DNA of 36,589 bases from an uncultured Prevotellaceae bacterium (GCA_902794405.1 CADBHI010000034.1:1-36589), one strand, 5' to 3'. Positions 23,750-32,007 are shown, numbered from the stretch's first letter. Translations and numbers: made by a program. The notes: generated from the letters alone by a model not told the origin.

Positions 23750-24889
23750 TCATGGGATATGATACTCTACGAAAGCCTCTAAGGCTTCATAGCAGGCCAG
23801 GCCGAGATCGTCGTAGCGCTTGGCCGTATCACGGTTGCGATCCTCAGCACGCTGCCAGAACAAACGCTCGTCGTTGCCCAAAAACGGGGCACTCTCCATC
23901 TGACTCTGATGACGCAGGATGGCATTACGCTTCTCACGCAATTCCTCAGGACTCATCGGCACACACATCTCAATATCAGCCGTGTCCCATTCGGCCCAGG
24001 CTCCGCGGTACATCCACACTCGACAATCTTTCAGCCACTCTGCACCTGCCTTCTTCTCTTCGTCGATAGCAGCCAGCACAGCATCCGTGCATTTCTTATG
24101 GGTACCATGAGGATCGGCCAGGTCGGCAGCGACATAAATCTGATGGGGCTTCACCTCAGCTATCAGCTCCTGAATGGGCAACACATCGTTCTCTGTCATC
24201 GGCAGTTTCTCAATCCTTCCGCTCTCATAGAAAGGCAGGTCAAGGAAGTGGATGTGGTCGCTATTGATACCATTGTAGCTACAAGCCAGTCGGGCCTCGC
24301 CACGACGGATGAGTCCTTTTAGTCGCAGAATGGTCGAATTGTCAAGGTCGCCTGACTTCTTATTCTTCAGGAAAGCCTTGACCGACTGGTAGCTGTGCTT
24401 GATGACCTCATCGGAGCCGTTGGCAAAAATCTTGTTGAAGCCGTTGATAAAATGCATGAAACGAGACACCTCCTCGTCGCCTACGGCAATATTGCCAGAG
24501 GTTTCATAGGCGATGTGTACATCGTGACCCTGCTGCATCAGTCGGCGTATAGTGCCTCCCATGGAAATCACATCATCATCGGGATGGGGTGAGAAGACGA
24601 TGACACGCTTGGGATAGGGTGTGGCGCGCTCAGGGCGGTATGTGTCGTCGACATTGGGCTTACCGCCTGGCCATCCGGTGATAGTATGCTGCAGTTCGTT
24701 GAACACTTCGATGTTGACAAGACCAGCCTGGCCATCGAACTCCTCAACAAGGTGTCCAAGGCCGTTGTCTACATAATCCTTCGTGGAAAGTTTCAACAAT
24801 GGTTTCCCAACCTTCTCGCACAGAGCAATGACCTGGCGGCGCAGCTTGTGGTCGGGCATCTTAATCTGAGATGTGAGGTCTAAATTCAT
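23750..24889 (-). CDS. PIG-L family deacetylase (C-terminal half of a NagB-PIG-L type protein)
   Basis: 379 residues. The PIG-L/LmbE N-deacetylase domain starts near residue 94 with RVIVFSPHPDDDVISMGG, whose H102, D104 and D105 bind zinc and act in catalysis; a second zinc segment is DPHGTHKK. The first 90 residues (RRQVIALCEKVGKPLLKL through QHTITGWPGGKPNVDDTYRPERATPYP) match, as I recall, the connector that in Bacteroides joins a glucosamine-6-phosphate deaminase (NagB) domain to the PIG-L domain in proteins of about 660 residues. Here the NagB half is missing, and the MFS gene ends 26 nt upstream. It probably acts on an N-acetylated amino sugar in the cytoplasm. Confidence 0.82.
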   Translation of the reverse strand: MNLDLTSQIKMPDHKLRRQVIALCEKVGKPLLKLSTKDYVDNGLGHLVEEFDGQAGLVNIEVFNELQHTITGWPGGKPNVDDTYRPERATPYPKRVIVFSPHPDDDVISMGGTIRRLMQQGHDVHIAYETSGNIAVGDEEVSRFMHFINGFNKIFANGSDEVIKHSYQSVKAFLKNKKSGDLDNSTILRLKGLIRRGEARLACSYNGINSDHIHFLDLPFYESGRIEKLPMTENDVLPIQELIAEVKPHQIYVAADLADPHGTHKKCTDAVLAAIDEEKKAGAEWLKDCRVWMYRGAWAEWDTADIEMCVPMSPEELREKRNAILRHQSQMESAPFLGNDERLFWQRAEDRNRDTAKRYDDLGLACYEALEAFVEYHIP

Positions 24890-24915
24890 ATCATCTCTTT
24901 CAATTTGTAACCGTC

Positions 24916-26094
24916 CTACCGATTCTTATGTTTCAGGAACCAGTTATGGGTATAATAGTTATACATAAGCAAGGCTACTGCCGTTAACACCATGGAAACG
25001 ACAAGCAGCGAGTTGACATCGTTCATGAAAAGGGCATAGCCAATACCAACGCCCAACGCAATACCACTCTCCCACCCTAAGAAATACATGCTCTGGGAGG
25101 TTCCGCGCTTACAATGACGGCTCAGTTTCACGAAGAAGAGCAGGAAGCGGGAACAGATAATGCCGATAGACATGCCTAACAACATGGGGGCAATATACCA
25201 AATAATCGGCAACGGACGCGTATAAATCATGACAAGAACGGCCAGCAACAGAATGAGACCTGTAACAATCTCACTCTTCAGTTCAGCATCACGGAACATG
25301 AAACGCTGTGCAAGCAGTGCCATCAGGAAACCAACCATGATGACGGCATAGAATCGGTCGCTCAATCCCAACGACATCAGCATGCCAACCACAATGCCTA
25401 TCAGCAGCAGGTTCAGGAACAGCGGCATGCTGCTGGGAAGGAAGAACCTGTCAAGACTGAAGATATGATAAGTATCGCTGGGTGTGCGGAACGGGAAATT
25501 GACTGTCAGTATCAGTATAATGGCAATGGCTGCACAAGACAGCGAAGAGAGCAGCACGGCATCAAAATTCTTATAATAGAACATGATGATACCCACAATG
25601 GGGCCAAGCGACATGGAAAAACGTGAGAACCACGCTGCTGAATGGTTGGCCTCCGTGCGTTTGTCAGACTCACAGGTATCTATAATCAAGGTACTTAACA
25701 ACACCATCTGTGCCAAGCCGAAAGTGGCGCCAAGCAGGAATCTCTGCAGAAGGATGGTACCAAACTCCAAGAGATCGTTGTGTACACCCTGAGAATAATA
25801 CAGCAGAGAGTAGCAGCCAATCATGCCCACAATGGAATAAATACATATCCTATTGCGGCGGAAGCGCTGAACTAACCATGAACAGAAAGGTCCCAAAAGG
25901 AAAAGTCCCAAGGCAAAGACGCCCATGGATAGACCAACCTCGACTTGAGTGAACTTCTCGGTCTCCATTAACCATATGGGCATAGAGGGTACCAATATAT
26001 AAACAGACATCGCCAACATCATATTAGCGATGGACATCAGCCAAAAGTCGCGATGCCACAGTCTGACGTGAACAGGCGTATTTTGTGAGTTCAT
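24916..26094 (-). CDS. MFS transporter
   Basis: 392-residue inner-membrane protein with about twelve hydrophobic helices, full length. After the cytoplasmic N-terminus the first helix reads WLMSIANMMLAMSVYILVPSMPIWLM. The loop between helices 2 and 3 has VQRFRRNRICIYSIVG, a form of the MFS motif A (GxxxDRxGRR), and the middle loop is basic. It lies 26 nt before the PIG-L deacetylase in the same direction, so an amino-sugar or glycan-derived substrate is a reasonable guess. Its ATG is only 26 nt from the terminator of the tRNA operon, leaving no room for an obvious promoter of its own. Confidence 0.85.
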   Translation of the reverse strand: MNSQNTPVHVRLWHRDFWLMSIANMMLAMSVYILVPSMPIWLMETEKFTQVEVGLSMGVFALGLFLLGPFCSWLVQRFRRNRICIYSIVGMIGCYSLLYYSQGVHNDLLEFGTILLQRFLLGATFGLAQMVLLSTLIIDTCESDKRTEANHSAAWFSRFSMSLGPIVGIIMFYYKNFDAVLLSSLSCAAIAIILILTVNFPFRTPSDTYHIFSLDRFFLPSSMPLFLNLLLIGIVVGMLMSLGLSDRFYAVIMVGFLMALLAQRFMFRDAELKSEIVTGLILLLAVLVMIYTRPLPIIWYIAPMLLGMSIGIICSRFLLFFVKLSRHCKRGTSQSMYFLGWESGIALGVGIGYALFMNDVNSLLVVSMVLTAVALLMYNYYTHNWFLKHKNR

Positions 26095-26111
26095 CTAATC
26101 TAATCCTCGTT

Positions 26112-26143
26112 AAAAAAGAAAGAGTGCTGATTCTCAGCACTCT
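26112..26143 (-). terminator. Terminator of the tRNA operon
   Basis: AGAGTGCTGA and TCAGCACTCT form a perfect 10-bp stem with a 3-nt loop, followed on the minus strand by TTTCTTTTTT. It lies between tRNA-Glu and the MFS gene. Confidence 0.9.
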
Positions 26144-26149
26144 CTTTTG

Positions 26150-26221
26150 TAGTCGATAGGGGAATCGAACCCCTATGCCAAGATTGAGAATCTTGTATCC
26201 TAACCATTAGATGAATCGACC
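26150..26221 (-). tRNA. tRNA-Glu (anticodon CTC)
   Basis: 72 nt. Acceptor GGTCGAT pairs with ATCGACT; the anticodon stem CAAGA/TCTTG encloses loop TTCTCAA with anticodon CTC; the T arm is AGGGG TTCGATT CCCCT. The discriminator is A, and CCA is not encoded. It is downstream of tRNA-Ser in one operon. Confidence 0.92.
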
Positions 26222-26246
26222 ATCCTGCAACCCGCGAGAACCCCTG

Positions 26247-26333
26247 CGGAAGGAGGGGGATTCGAACCCCCGGTACGGGAACCCGTACGGCAGTTTAGCA
26301 AACTGCTGGTTTCAGCCACTCACCCATCCTTCC
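26247..26333 (-). tRNA. tRNA-Ser (anticodon GCT)
   Basis: 87 nt. Acceptor GGAAGGA pairs with TCCTTCC; the anticodon stem GCAGT/ACTGC encloses loop TTGCTAA with anticodon GCT; a long variable arm (GTACGGG/CCCGTAC) marks a class II tRNA. Discriminator G fits tRNA-Ser. CCA is not encoded. Confidence 0.94.
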
Positions 26334-26360
26334 GGATTGTTATCTCCTTGATTGCGGGTG

Positions 26361-26392
26361 CAAAGGTACAGAGAAATTTTGGATTCTCCAAA
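26361..26392 (-). promoter_or_regulatory. Promoter of the tRNA operon
   Basis: On the minus strand TTTG (26389-26392), 20 nt, TACCTTTG (26361-26368): a perfect consensus match, 27 nt before tRNA-Ser. Confidence 0.85.
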
Positions 26393-26432
26393 TATTTTCC
26401 CGACTTTTTTTCAGAAAAGTGCAAAATCAAGT

Positions 26433-27893
26433 TTATTCCTGCGGTATTTGCCGCAAAATAGCTTGCAAGTGATCCCATACCATCTGTACTGTGGGTATGT
26501 GAAGCCGCTCATCAGGGGTATGAACAAAGCGTAACGTGGGGCCGAAGCTCACCATATCGAGATTGGGATAACGCTCTGAGAAGAGTCCGCATTCCAGTCC
26601 GGCATGAATGCCTCGCACGATGGGGTCTTTGCCAAAGAGCTGCTTGTAGGTATCGACCACAATTTCCGTCAGTTTGGAATCTGCACGCATCTTCCAGGCA
26701 GGATAGCCGTCGGAAGACACAGCCTTGGCACCAGCCAGTTCGAACACAGCCTGAATGGTGGAGCACATGTTGTCGAGGTTAGACATGACATTGGAGCGCT
26801 GACTTGACAAGATGTTGATCTCTGTCTCTGTGGTATGTACACTTGCAATGTTACTCGAAGTTTCAACCAAACCGCCCAGAGCCTCATCCTGACAGATAGC
26901 ATAGATGCCGTTGTCGACAGCCTGCAGTGCCCACACGAAATTCTTGGCCACCGAAGGTTCTATGACAGTCTGGGCATCAGTACTTTCCATCAGCCACTGC
27001 ATCTGCGTGTCAGTAACATGGAACTCATCTTCCACCTCAGCAGCAAAGACATTCCAGTCGGCACGAACATTTTCCTTCAAGTCGTTGGGCACGGCAATAA
27101 TGAACTCACCATCTCGGGGAATGGCATTGTGGAGCTTGCCAGAATGGAACTGAGCCAGAGAGACACCTTCATAGCGGCGCATGGTCTGGAACAGGAAGCG
27201 GCCAAGCACCTTGATGGCGTTGGCACGCTTCTTGTTGATATCGTCGCCTGAATGTCCGCCAACCAATCCTTTCAGCTGGCCACGCAGGAAGAACGAACCT
27301 TGAGGAGCATCCTCGCGCTTGAAGGTGAAGCAGGCCTGCGTATTGCGGCCTCCAGCACAGGACACGAAGATCTCACCCTCATCCTCAGAATCAAGGTTGA
27401 TGAGGTAGTCGCCCGTCATGAAACCCGACTTCATACCCTCGGCACCACTGAGCCCAGTCTCCTCGTCGCGGGTAAAGACGCATTCAATAGGACCGTGAGC
27501 CACCTCCTTGCTGTCGAGCAGAGCCAGTTCTATAGCACAGCCGATGCCGTCGTCAGCTCCCAGAGTTGTACCCTCGGCAGTGAGCCACTCGCCATCGATA
27601 TAGGTTTTAATGGGGTCATTGTCGAAGTCAAACTCCACGTCGACCAGTTTGTCGCACACCATATCCATGTGACTCTGCAGGATAACCGTCTTACGATTCT
27701 CCATGCCAGGCGTGGCTCCCTTGCGAATGATGACGTTACCCGTCTCGTCCACTTTCGTGTCAAGTCCGCGGCTCTCGCCCCATTCTTTCAGGTACTCAAT
27801 CATTTTTTCCTCGCGCTTCGAAGGGCGGGGAATCGCGTTGATCTTCGCAAACTGCTCAAAGACGGCAGCGGGTTTCAGTTCGTTCTTGTTCAT
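26433..27893 (-). CDS. pepD: Cytosolic dipeptidase of family M20 (aminoacyl-histidine dipeptidase)
   Basis: 486-residue zinc metallopeptidase that splits dipeptides, including Xaa-His, in the cytoplasm. Metal-binding and catalytic segments are readable in order: ILQSHMDMVCDK (about residue 90), TLGADDGIG, TRDEETGLSGAEGM with the Glu-Glu pair, a Gly-Gly-His segment (LVGGHSGDDIN) in the dimerisation domain, and a C-terminal GIHAGLECGLF. Length fits PepD. It begins 18 nt after the biotin carrier stop on the same strand, so it is probably transcribed with the methylmalonyl-CoA genes although its function is unrelated. In several Bacteroidales the sodium-pump beta subunit occupies this position. 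Confidence 0.94.
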   Translation of the reverse strand: MNKNELKPAAVFEQFAKINAIPRPSKREEKMIEYLKEWGESRGLDTKVDETGNVIIRKGATPGMENRKTVILQSHMDMVCDKLVDVEFDFDNDPIKTYIDGEWLTAEGTTLGADDGIGCAIELALLDSKEVAHGPIECVFTRDEETGLSGAEGMKSGFMTGDYLINLDSEDEGEIFVSCAGGRNTQACFTFKREDAPQGSFFLRGQLKGLVGGHSGDDINKKRANAIKVLGRFLFQTMRRYEGVSLAQFHSGKLHNAIPRDGEFIIAVPNDLKENVRADWNVFAAEVEDEFHVTDTQMQWLMESTDAQTVIEPSVAKNFVWALQAVDNGIYAICQDEALGGLVETSSNIASVHTTETEINILSSQRSNVMSNLDNMCSTIQAVFELAGAKAVSSDGYPAWKMRADSKLTEIVVDTYKQLFGKDPIVRGIHAGLECGLFSERYPNLDMVSFGPTLRFVHTPDERLHIPTVQMVWDHLQAILRQIPQE

Positions 27894-27911
27894 TACTAAT
27901 TTCTGTTGTTG

Positions 27912-28343
27912 TTATTCAATGACTACCAAAGCGTCGTCTTCCATGACGCTTTCGCCAACTTTCACACAAATAGCAGTTACCTTACCAGCACGCTCGGTCT
28001 GCAGGTTGTTGGCCATCTTCATAGCCTCGAGCACGATGACATTCTGTCCGGCTTCAACCTCCTGCCCTACTTCAACCAGGATATCAGTAATAACACCAGG
28101 CAGCGGAGCCTTCACGGCATTGGCCTTATTGACGGCAGCACCTTTGTCGGCAGGAGCATCAGCGGGTTCAGCGGCAGCAGCTGCAGGACGTACAACAGGC
28201 TTCTTTTTCTCAGGCTCTGGCTCGCGTTCCATCTCAACCTTGAATTCCTCGCCGTTAACAGTCAGCGTAGCCACATTATCTACTATTTCACCAATAGCAA
28301 CCTCGTACTTGTTGCCATTAATGGTGTATTTATATTCTTTCAT
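27912..28343 (-). CDS. Biotin carrier subunit of the methylmalonyl-CoA/oxaloacetate-type decarboxylase
   Basis: 143-residue biotinyl protein. An N-terminal beta domain (YKYTINGNKYEVAIGEI) is followed by a Glu/Pro/Ala-rich flexible linker (about residues 40-70) and a biotinyl domain (APLPGVITDILVEVGQEVEAGQ) with biotinylated lysine K109 in VLEAMKMANNL. The start is ATG 28343; the frame can open 6 nt earlier at a GTG but that is less likely. It carries CO2 between the carboxyltransferase (28605-30170) and its partner. It follows the 49-residue gene by 13 nt. No biotin carboxylase or membrane beta subunit is encoded here. Confidence 0.92.
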   Translation of the reverse strand: MKEYKYTINGNKYEVAIGEIVDNVATLTVNGEEFKVEMEREPEPEKKKPVVRPAAAAAEPADAPADKGAAVNKANAVKAPLPGVITDILVEVGQEVEAGQNVIVLEAMKMANNLQTERAGKVTAICVKVGESVMEDDALVVIE

Positions 28344-28356
28344 GTTCACAAATGAT

Positions 28357-28506
28357 TTAGGGGTGAGCTGTCATTGTCTGTACATAGGCATTCCACTGCG
28401 TAGGATGCTCGGCAATCGTGATGATGCCGGGTTCCACGTCATGGACATTGTTACCTAAATGCTCATGCAGAGCAAGAGCTATGGCAGCATATACTTCATT
28501 CTTCAT
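28357..28506 (-). CDS. 49-residue protein of the decarboxylase operon
   Basis: Small frame, MKNEVYAAIALALHEHLGNN, then VHDVEPGIITIAEHPTQWNAYVQTMTAHP. It stands between the carboxyltransferase and the biotin carrier, where related Bacteroidales encode a small protein of about 100 residues with a similar opening (helix followed by VHDVE). It has no membrane helix, so it is not a normal OadG gamma subunit. The pattern suggests an assembly or linker peptide for the complex, but the function is unknown. Tight spacing on both sides supports that it is real. Confidence 0.75.
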   Translation of the reverse strand: MKNEVYAAIALALHEHLGNNVHDVEPGIITIAEHPTQWNAYVQTMTAHP

Positions 28507-28604
28507 ATTTGACTATTTTACTATTTGACTATTTTACAATTTTACTATTTTACAATTTACATTAGAATTGTCCAATTGTGAGATTGTCTAATTGTCAAAT
28601 GTCA
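28507..28604 (-). repeat. A/T-rich simple repeat after the carboxyltransferase gene
   Basis: Units of the form TTTTACTATTTGACTATT and TTTTACAATTT recur several times at 28507-28560, followed by ATTGT-rich repeats to 28600. Similar TTTTACTATTTTACTATTT sequence stands at 30177-30198 before the same gene. No gene or clear promoter is visible. Confidence 0.5.
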
Positions 28605-30170
28605 CTACATCGGAATATTACCGTGCTTCTTGGCAGGCAAAGCATCGCGCTTGGTAGCCAGCTGAGCCAGACCTCTGCAAATGCGGAAACGAGTGTTGCG
28701 AGGCTCGATGACATCGTCAATATAGCCATACTTGGCTGCCTGATAAGGATTGGCGAACAGCTCGTTGTACTCGTCCTCCTTCTCAGCGATGAAGGCCTTC
28801 ACGTCCTCACCAGCCTCTTTCTTAGCCTTGGCTTCCTTAGCGTAGAGCACGGCAGCAGCACCACTGGCACCCATCACGGCAATCTCGGCAGAGGGCCATG
28901 CATAGTTGAGGTCGGTATGGAGCTGCTTCGAACCCATCACGATGTGAGAACCACCGTAGGACTTGCGGAGTGTAACGGTAATCTTGGGCACAGTAGCCTC
29001 ACCGTAGGCATAGAGCAACTGGGCTCCGTGCAGGATGACGGCATTGTACTCCTGACCAGTACCAGGCAAGAAGCCAGGAACGTCAACAAACGAAATGATG
29101 GGGATATTGAAAGCGTCGCAGAAGCGAACGAAACGAGCACCCTTACGGCTGGCGTTCACGTCAAGCACACCAGCATAGCAGGTAGGCTGGTTAGCAACGA
29201 TACCTACGCTCTGGCCATTGAAGCGTGCAAAGCCAACGATGATGTTCTTAGCAAACTTAGGCTGCACCTCGAAGAACTCATGATCATCGGTAACGGCCAG
29301 AATAACCTTGTACATATCGTAAGCCTCGTTGGGGTTCTCTGGAATGATTTCATTCAGCGAATCCTCCAGGCGGTTGATGGGATCATCGCACTTGCGACGG
29401 GGAGCCAGCTCCATGTTATTCGACGGAATATAGGAGAGCAGTGTCTTGATCATCTGAAGACCCTCTTCCTCAGTCTTAGCTGTGAAGTGAGTCACACCCG
29501 ACTTGGTTGAGTGTACGCTGGCACCACCGAGATGTTCCTGGTCGATGTCCTCACCAGTAACGGTCTTCACCACCTTCGGGCCTGTGAGGAACATATATGA
29601 GGTGTTCTCCATCATCAGCGTAAAGTCTGTCAGTGCAGGACTGTAGACAGCACCACCGGCGCAGGGGCCGAAGATACCAGAAATCTGAGGAATCACACCT
29701 GAAGCCAGAATGTTACGCTCGAAGATCTCGGCATAGCCGGCGAGGGCGTTGATACCCTCCTGAATACGGGCACCACCCGAGTCGTTAATGCCAATAACAG
29801 GAGCGCCCATCTTCATGGCCATATCCATAACCTTACAGATCTTCTGGCTCATCGTCTCAGACAGAGAACCGGCATGAACGGTGAAGTCCTGTGCGAAGAC
29901 AAACACCAGTCGGCCGTCGATGGTACCTGAACCAGCTACCACGCCGTCGCCAGGGAACTGCTTCTTCTCCATACCGAAGTTATGGCAACGATGTTCCTTG
30001 AACATGTCATACTCCTCGAACGATCCCTGGTCGAGCAACATGTCAATGCGTTCGCGGGCTGTGTACTTGCCGCGTTCGTGCTGTTTCTGTATGGCTTTCT
30101 CACCGCCACCGAGACGGGCCTGTTCGCGCTTCTCGATGAGTTGCTTAATCTTTTCTAATTGCTTGCTCAT
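28605..30170 (-). CDS. mmdA: Methylmalonyl-CoA decarboxylase alpha / propionyl-CoA carboxylase beta-type carboxyltransferase
   Basis: 521-residue acyl-CoA carboxyltransferase of the crotonase-like superfamily, full length. Marks are [15 protein letters not shown] (near residue 40), [11 protein letters not shown], a first oxyanion region around [19 protein letters not shown] (about residue 120) and a second GGSHIVMG near residue 417, followed by [20 protein letters not shown]. It moves CO2 between methylmalonyl-CoA and biotin and belongs to the succinate-propionate route together with the epimerase upstream. It may serve a decarboxylase or a carboxylase; the sequence alone does not say. Confidence 0.93.
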   Translation of the reverse strand: MSKQLEKIKQLIEKREQARLGGGEKAIQKQHERGKYTARERIDMLLDQGSFEEYDMFKEHRCHNFGMEKKQFPGDGVVAGSGTIDGRLVFVFAQDFTVHAGSLSETMSQKICKVMDMAMKMGAPVIGINDSGGARIQEGINALAGYAEIFERNILASGVIPQISGIFGPCAGGAVYSPALTDFTLMMENTSYMFLTGPKVVKTVTGEDIDQEHLGGASVHSTKSGVTHFTAKTEEEGLQMIKTLLSYIPSNNMELAPRRKCDDPINRLEDSLNEIIPENPNEAYDMYKVILAVTDDHEFFEVQPKFAKNIIVGFARFNGQSVGIVANQPTCYAGVLDVNASRKGARFVRFCDAFNIPIISFVDVPGFLPGTGQEYNAVILHGAQLLYAYGEATVPKITVTLRKSYGGSHIVMGSKQLHTDLNYAWPSAEIAVMGASGAAAVLYAKEAKAKKEAGEDVKAFIAEKEDEYNELFANPYQAAKYGYIDDVIEPRNTRFRICRGLAQLATKRDALPAKKHGNIPM

Positions 30171-30218
30171 TTTTTAATTTTACTATTTTACTATTTAAAA
30201 ATTTACAATTTATATTTT

Positions 30219-30664
30219 CGATTTACAGATTTTCGATTTTCGATTTATTTGTTTGGCGGTAGTGGGTATTCACCAAGTTTCCGCTTCATAGTTAGGATAG
30301 AACTGGCAATGATTTTCTGTAGTTCCTGACTCTCTTCATAGAGAGGCTGTACGCGATTGTGCGGCAACTTCTCAGTGTCCATGATCAGTTCCAGCCATTG
30401 TCCGGTTTCGTCCAATTCTTCTTCCACCATCTTCAACTTGTTCAGAAAATCCTTGTCTGACTTACCCAGGCAAGCAGCCCGATAGTTGGCGTAGGGTGAC
30501 GTACCTGACCGTACGATTTGTTTGGCAATTGCAACAGAAGATATGGTGTTAGGCATAGAGTCCACCATTTTCACAATCCTATTGGAAAAAGATCTGAACC
30601 TTTGCTTTAATTCCAATTCTGTCATTGCATGGTAATCAATCGAAAATCGAAAATTCGTAAATCG
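30219..30664. repeat. 27-nt inverted repeats framing the S23-type gene
   Basis: Arms 30219-30245 and 30638-30664 are inverted copies with 25 of 27 matches (17 inner bases perfect, reading ATTTTCGATTTTCGATT). They touch the stop codon and end 13 nt before the start codon of the four-helix-bundle gene. The layout of a long stem with the ORF in its loop resembles the intervening sequences of 23S rRNA that carry S23-type genes. Confidence 0.75.
30245..30625 (-). CDS. Four-helix-bundle protein (S23 / 23S rRNA intervening-sequence family)
   Basis: 126 residues, all helical. The family signature AKQIVRSGTSPYANYRAA is clear (about residues 34-51), followed by DFLNKLKMVEEELDETGQWLELI and a Leu-rich last helix. 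Homologues are found in rRNA intervening sequences, as stand-alone genes in Bacteroidota, and as the Avd protein of diversity-generating retroelements; they form basic pentamers that bind nucleic acids. No reverse transcriptase or template repeat is near, so it is not an Avd system here. It interrupts the mce-mmdA operon and is framed by long inverted repeats. Confidence 0.88.
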   Translation of the reverse strand: MTELELKQRFRSFSNRIVKMVDSMPNTISSVAIAKQIVRSGTSPYANYRAACLGKSDKDFLNKLKMVEEELDETGQWLELIMDTEKLPHNRVQPLYEESQELQKIIASSILTMKRKLGEYPLPPNK

Positions 30665-30668
30665 TCAA

Positions 30669-31079
30669 TTACTCAGGGTGTTCACAAAGCTCGGTGAGAA
30701 TACCGGCAGTTGATTTCGGATGCAGGAAGGCGATGTTCAGACCCTCGGCACCTTTGCGGGGAGCCTGGTCGATGAGACGAACACCCTTCTCTGACACCTC
30801 GGCCAATGCATTGGCTACACCGTCCTCAATACAGAAGGCAACATGGTGTACACCCTTGTTACCCTTGTCGAGCCACTTCTGGATGGTGCTCTCGGGTGAT
30901 GTCGGCTCCAAAAGCTCGAGCTTCACTTCGCCGCACTTTAGGAAAGCGGTCTTCACCTTCTGGTCTTCCACTACTTCAGTTGCATAACACTCTAAACCCA
31001 GCACGTCAGTGAAGAACGGCAGGCTTTCTTCAATGCTCTGGACGGCGATGCCCAGATGCTCAATGTGTGAAATCTTCAT
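30669..31079 (-). CDS. mce: Methylmalonyl-CoA epimerase
   Basis: 136-residue VOC-fold enzyme interconverting (R)- and (S)-methylmalonyl-CoA. The first metal His is in SHIEHLGIAVQSIEE; GNKGVHHVAFCIED brings a second His and a Glu ligand is in LTELCEH at the end. It opens the operon that continues with the S23-type gene, the carboxyltransferase, the small protein, the biotin carrier and pepD. Full length and typical. Confidence 0.94.
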   Translation of the reverse strand: MKISHIEHLGIAVQSIEESLPFFTDVLGLECYATEVVEDQKVKTAFLKCGEVKLELLEPTSPESTIQKWLDKGNKGVHHVAFCIEDGVANALAEVSEKGVRLIDQAPRKGAEGLNIAFLHPKSTAGILTELCEHPE

Positions 31080-31111
31080 ATTCTCAAAATATTAGGTGTT
31101 TAAAAAGTTCT

Positions 31112-31120
31112 GCAAAGGTA
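31112..31120 (-). promoter_or_regulatory. Promoter -7 box of the mce operon
   Basis: TACCTTTGC on the minus strand, 32 nt before the mce ATG; no TTTG stands at the right distance upstream, only A/T-rich sequence. Confidence 0.55.
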
Positions 31121-31173
31121 CAAAAGATATATGAAATATGTGTCTTTTTTTGCCTTTTTTATCAAAAAAAAGA

Positions 31174-31197
31174 GATTACCGTCCTTTTGACGGTCAT
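31174..31197 (-). terminator. Terminator-like hairpin upstream of mce
   Basis: ACCGTC and GACGGT, extended by GAT/ATC beyond one mismatch, form a stem with a 5-nt loop, followed on the minus strand by TCTTTTTTTT. It would stop leftward transcription arriving from the accessory region before it reaches the mce promoter. Confidence 0.75.
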
Positions 31198-31309
31198 CTT
31201 CTATATATATTAATAAGGTATAAGCCCCTTACAATCCTCAGTCAAAAGACCTATCAATTATGTACGATCAGATTCGAGAAGATACGCTCTTTATTATACT
31301 TTATACCGT

Positions 31310-31506
31310 CGTGACGGCGATGGCCACGATGGCAACCATACTTATCTCAGCCAATATTTCTCCAATCTGGGCACGACTTACAATGCCTATATCAATGGTC
31401 TGCGCATCAATCATTTCGTCAGCCTATACCATGAGTCTGTCGCCTCCCATCGTTCCTTCACTGCCCAGCAGTTGGCCGTCCTAATGACCTCCACCCTGAC
31501 GATATG
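31310..31506 (+). pseudogene. Possible remnant of an AraC-type regulator
   Basis: One plus-strand frame reads HTYLSQYFSNLGTTYNAYINGLRINHF, then VSLYHESVASHRSFTAQQLAVLM. This resembles the first helix-turn-helix of AraC-type regulators in Bacteroidota. No start, no second helix-turn-helix and no sensor part are present, and the frame ends at a TGA that overlaps the hydrolase remnant. It is a weak reading. Confidence 0.35.
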
Positions 31507-31851
31507 ACTGGCGAGTTCGTATGGACTGCAGAGATGAATGTCGCTGGCTGGGCCGATTTGAAGCATGGACAGGAAATCCCTGCCGACGAGTTTATCTATT
31601 ACTCTCCGTCAGTGGCCACGCCACAACAGCTCGCCGGATTTCCCAAGACATTCCTCATCGTTGGCACCCTCGACCTCTTCGTCTATGAGGATAAAGCCTT
31701 CGTGGAACAGTTGTCGAAGGCTGGCGTAGAAGTTGATTCGTTCGTGGAGACCGGAGTACCTCACTCCTACAATGTCATTTTGAACAACAGCCCTCAGACC
31801 ATCCGTTTCAAGGATCTTCGAGACAAGGCTTGCAAACAGATGTTCAAGTAA
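31471..31851 (+). pseudogene. C-terminal fragment of an alpha/beta-hydrolase (esterase/lipase)
   Basis: About 125 codons in one frame, GRPNDLHPDDMTGEFVW through YYSPSVATPQQLAGFPKTFLIVGTLDLF and ending near VPHSYNVI. GTLDLF holds the acid and VPHSY the His of the triad, as in the hormone-sensitive-lipase-like family. The nucleophile motif GDSAGG and the oxyanion HGGG are absent because the 5' two-thirds of the gene is missing. ATG 31504 gives 115 residues, which cannot be a working hydrolase. A perfect hairpin follows the stop. Confidence 0.7.
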
Positions 31852-31886
31852 ACTCTCCAAGTAAATAACAACCACAATCATTACGT

Positions 31887-31912
31887 AAGTTTGCCATCTA
31901 TATGGCAAACTT
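31887..31912 (+). terminator. Terminator after the hydrolase fragment
   Basis: AAGTTTGCCAT and ATGGCAAACTT form a perfect 11-bp stem with a 4-nt loop, 35 nt after the stop. The T-run is short (TTCTT). Confidence 0.6.
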
Positions 31913-31976
31913 CTTGGTAATAGCCAAGCGAGCAAGCTCGAATTTTCTGTCTTGGCATAAAAAAGAATGGATTCTT

Positions 31977-32007
31977 TTTGTTCTGCGCTCGTTTTTTCGT
32001 AACTTTG
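31977..32007 (+). promoter_or_regulatory. Consensus promoter inside palindromic repeat unit 1
   Basis: TTTG (31977-31980), 19 nt, TAACTTTG (32000-32007). The TTTG overlaps the right arm of the palindrome AAAAAGAAT-GG-ATTCTTTTT. Confidence 0.65.

Noticed and set aside
28578-29510. 310-codon plus-strand frame opposite the carboxyltransferase
   Set aside because: Shadow frame; the minus-strand protein has clear motifs over the same bases.
30245-30625. S23-type gene as Avd of a diversity-generating retroelement
   Set aside because: No reverse transcriptase, template repeat or variable gene within the window.
31260-31484. 74-codon plus-strand frame beginning before the hydrolase remnant
   Set aside because: Hydrophobic composition only; a different frame of the same bases gives the AraC-like reading, and the hydrolase homology is in the third frame.
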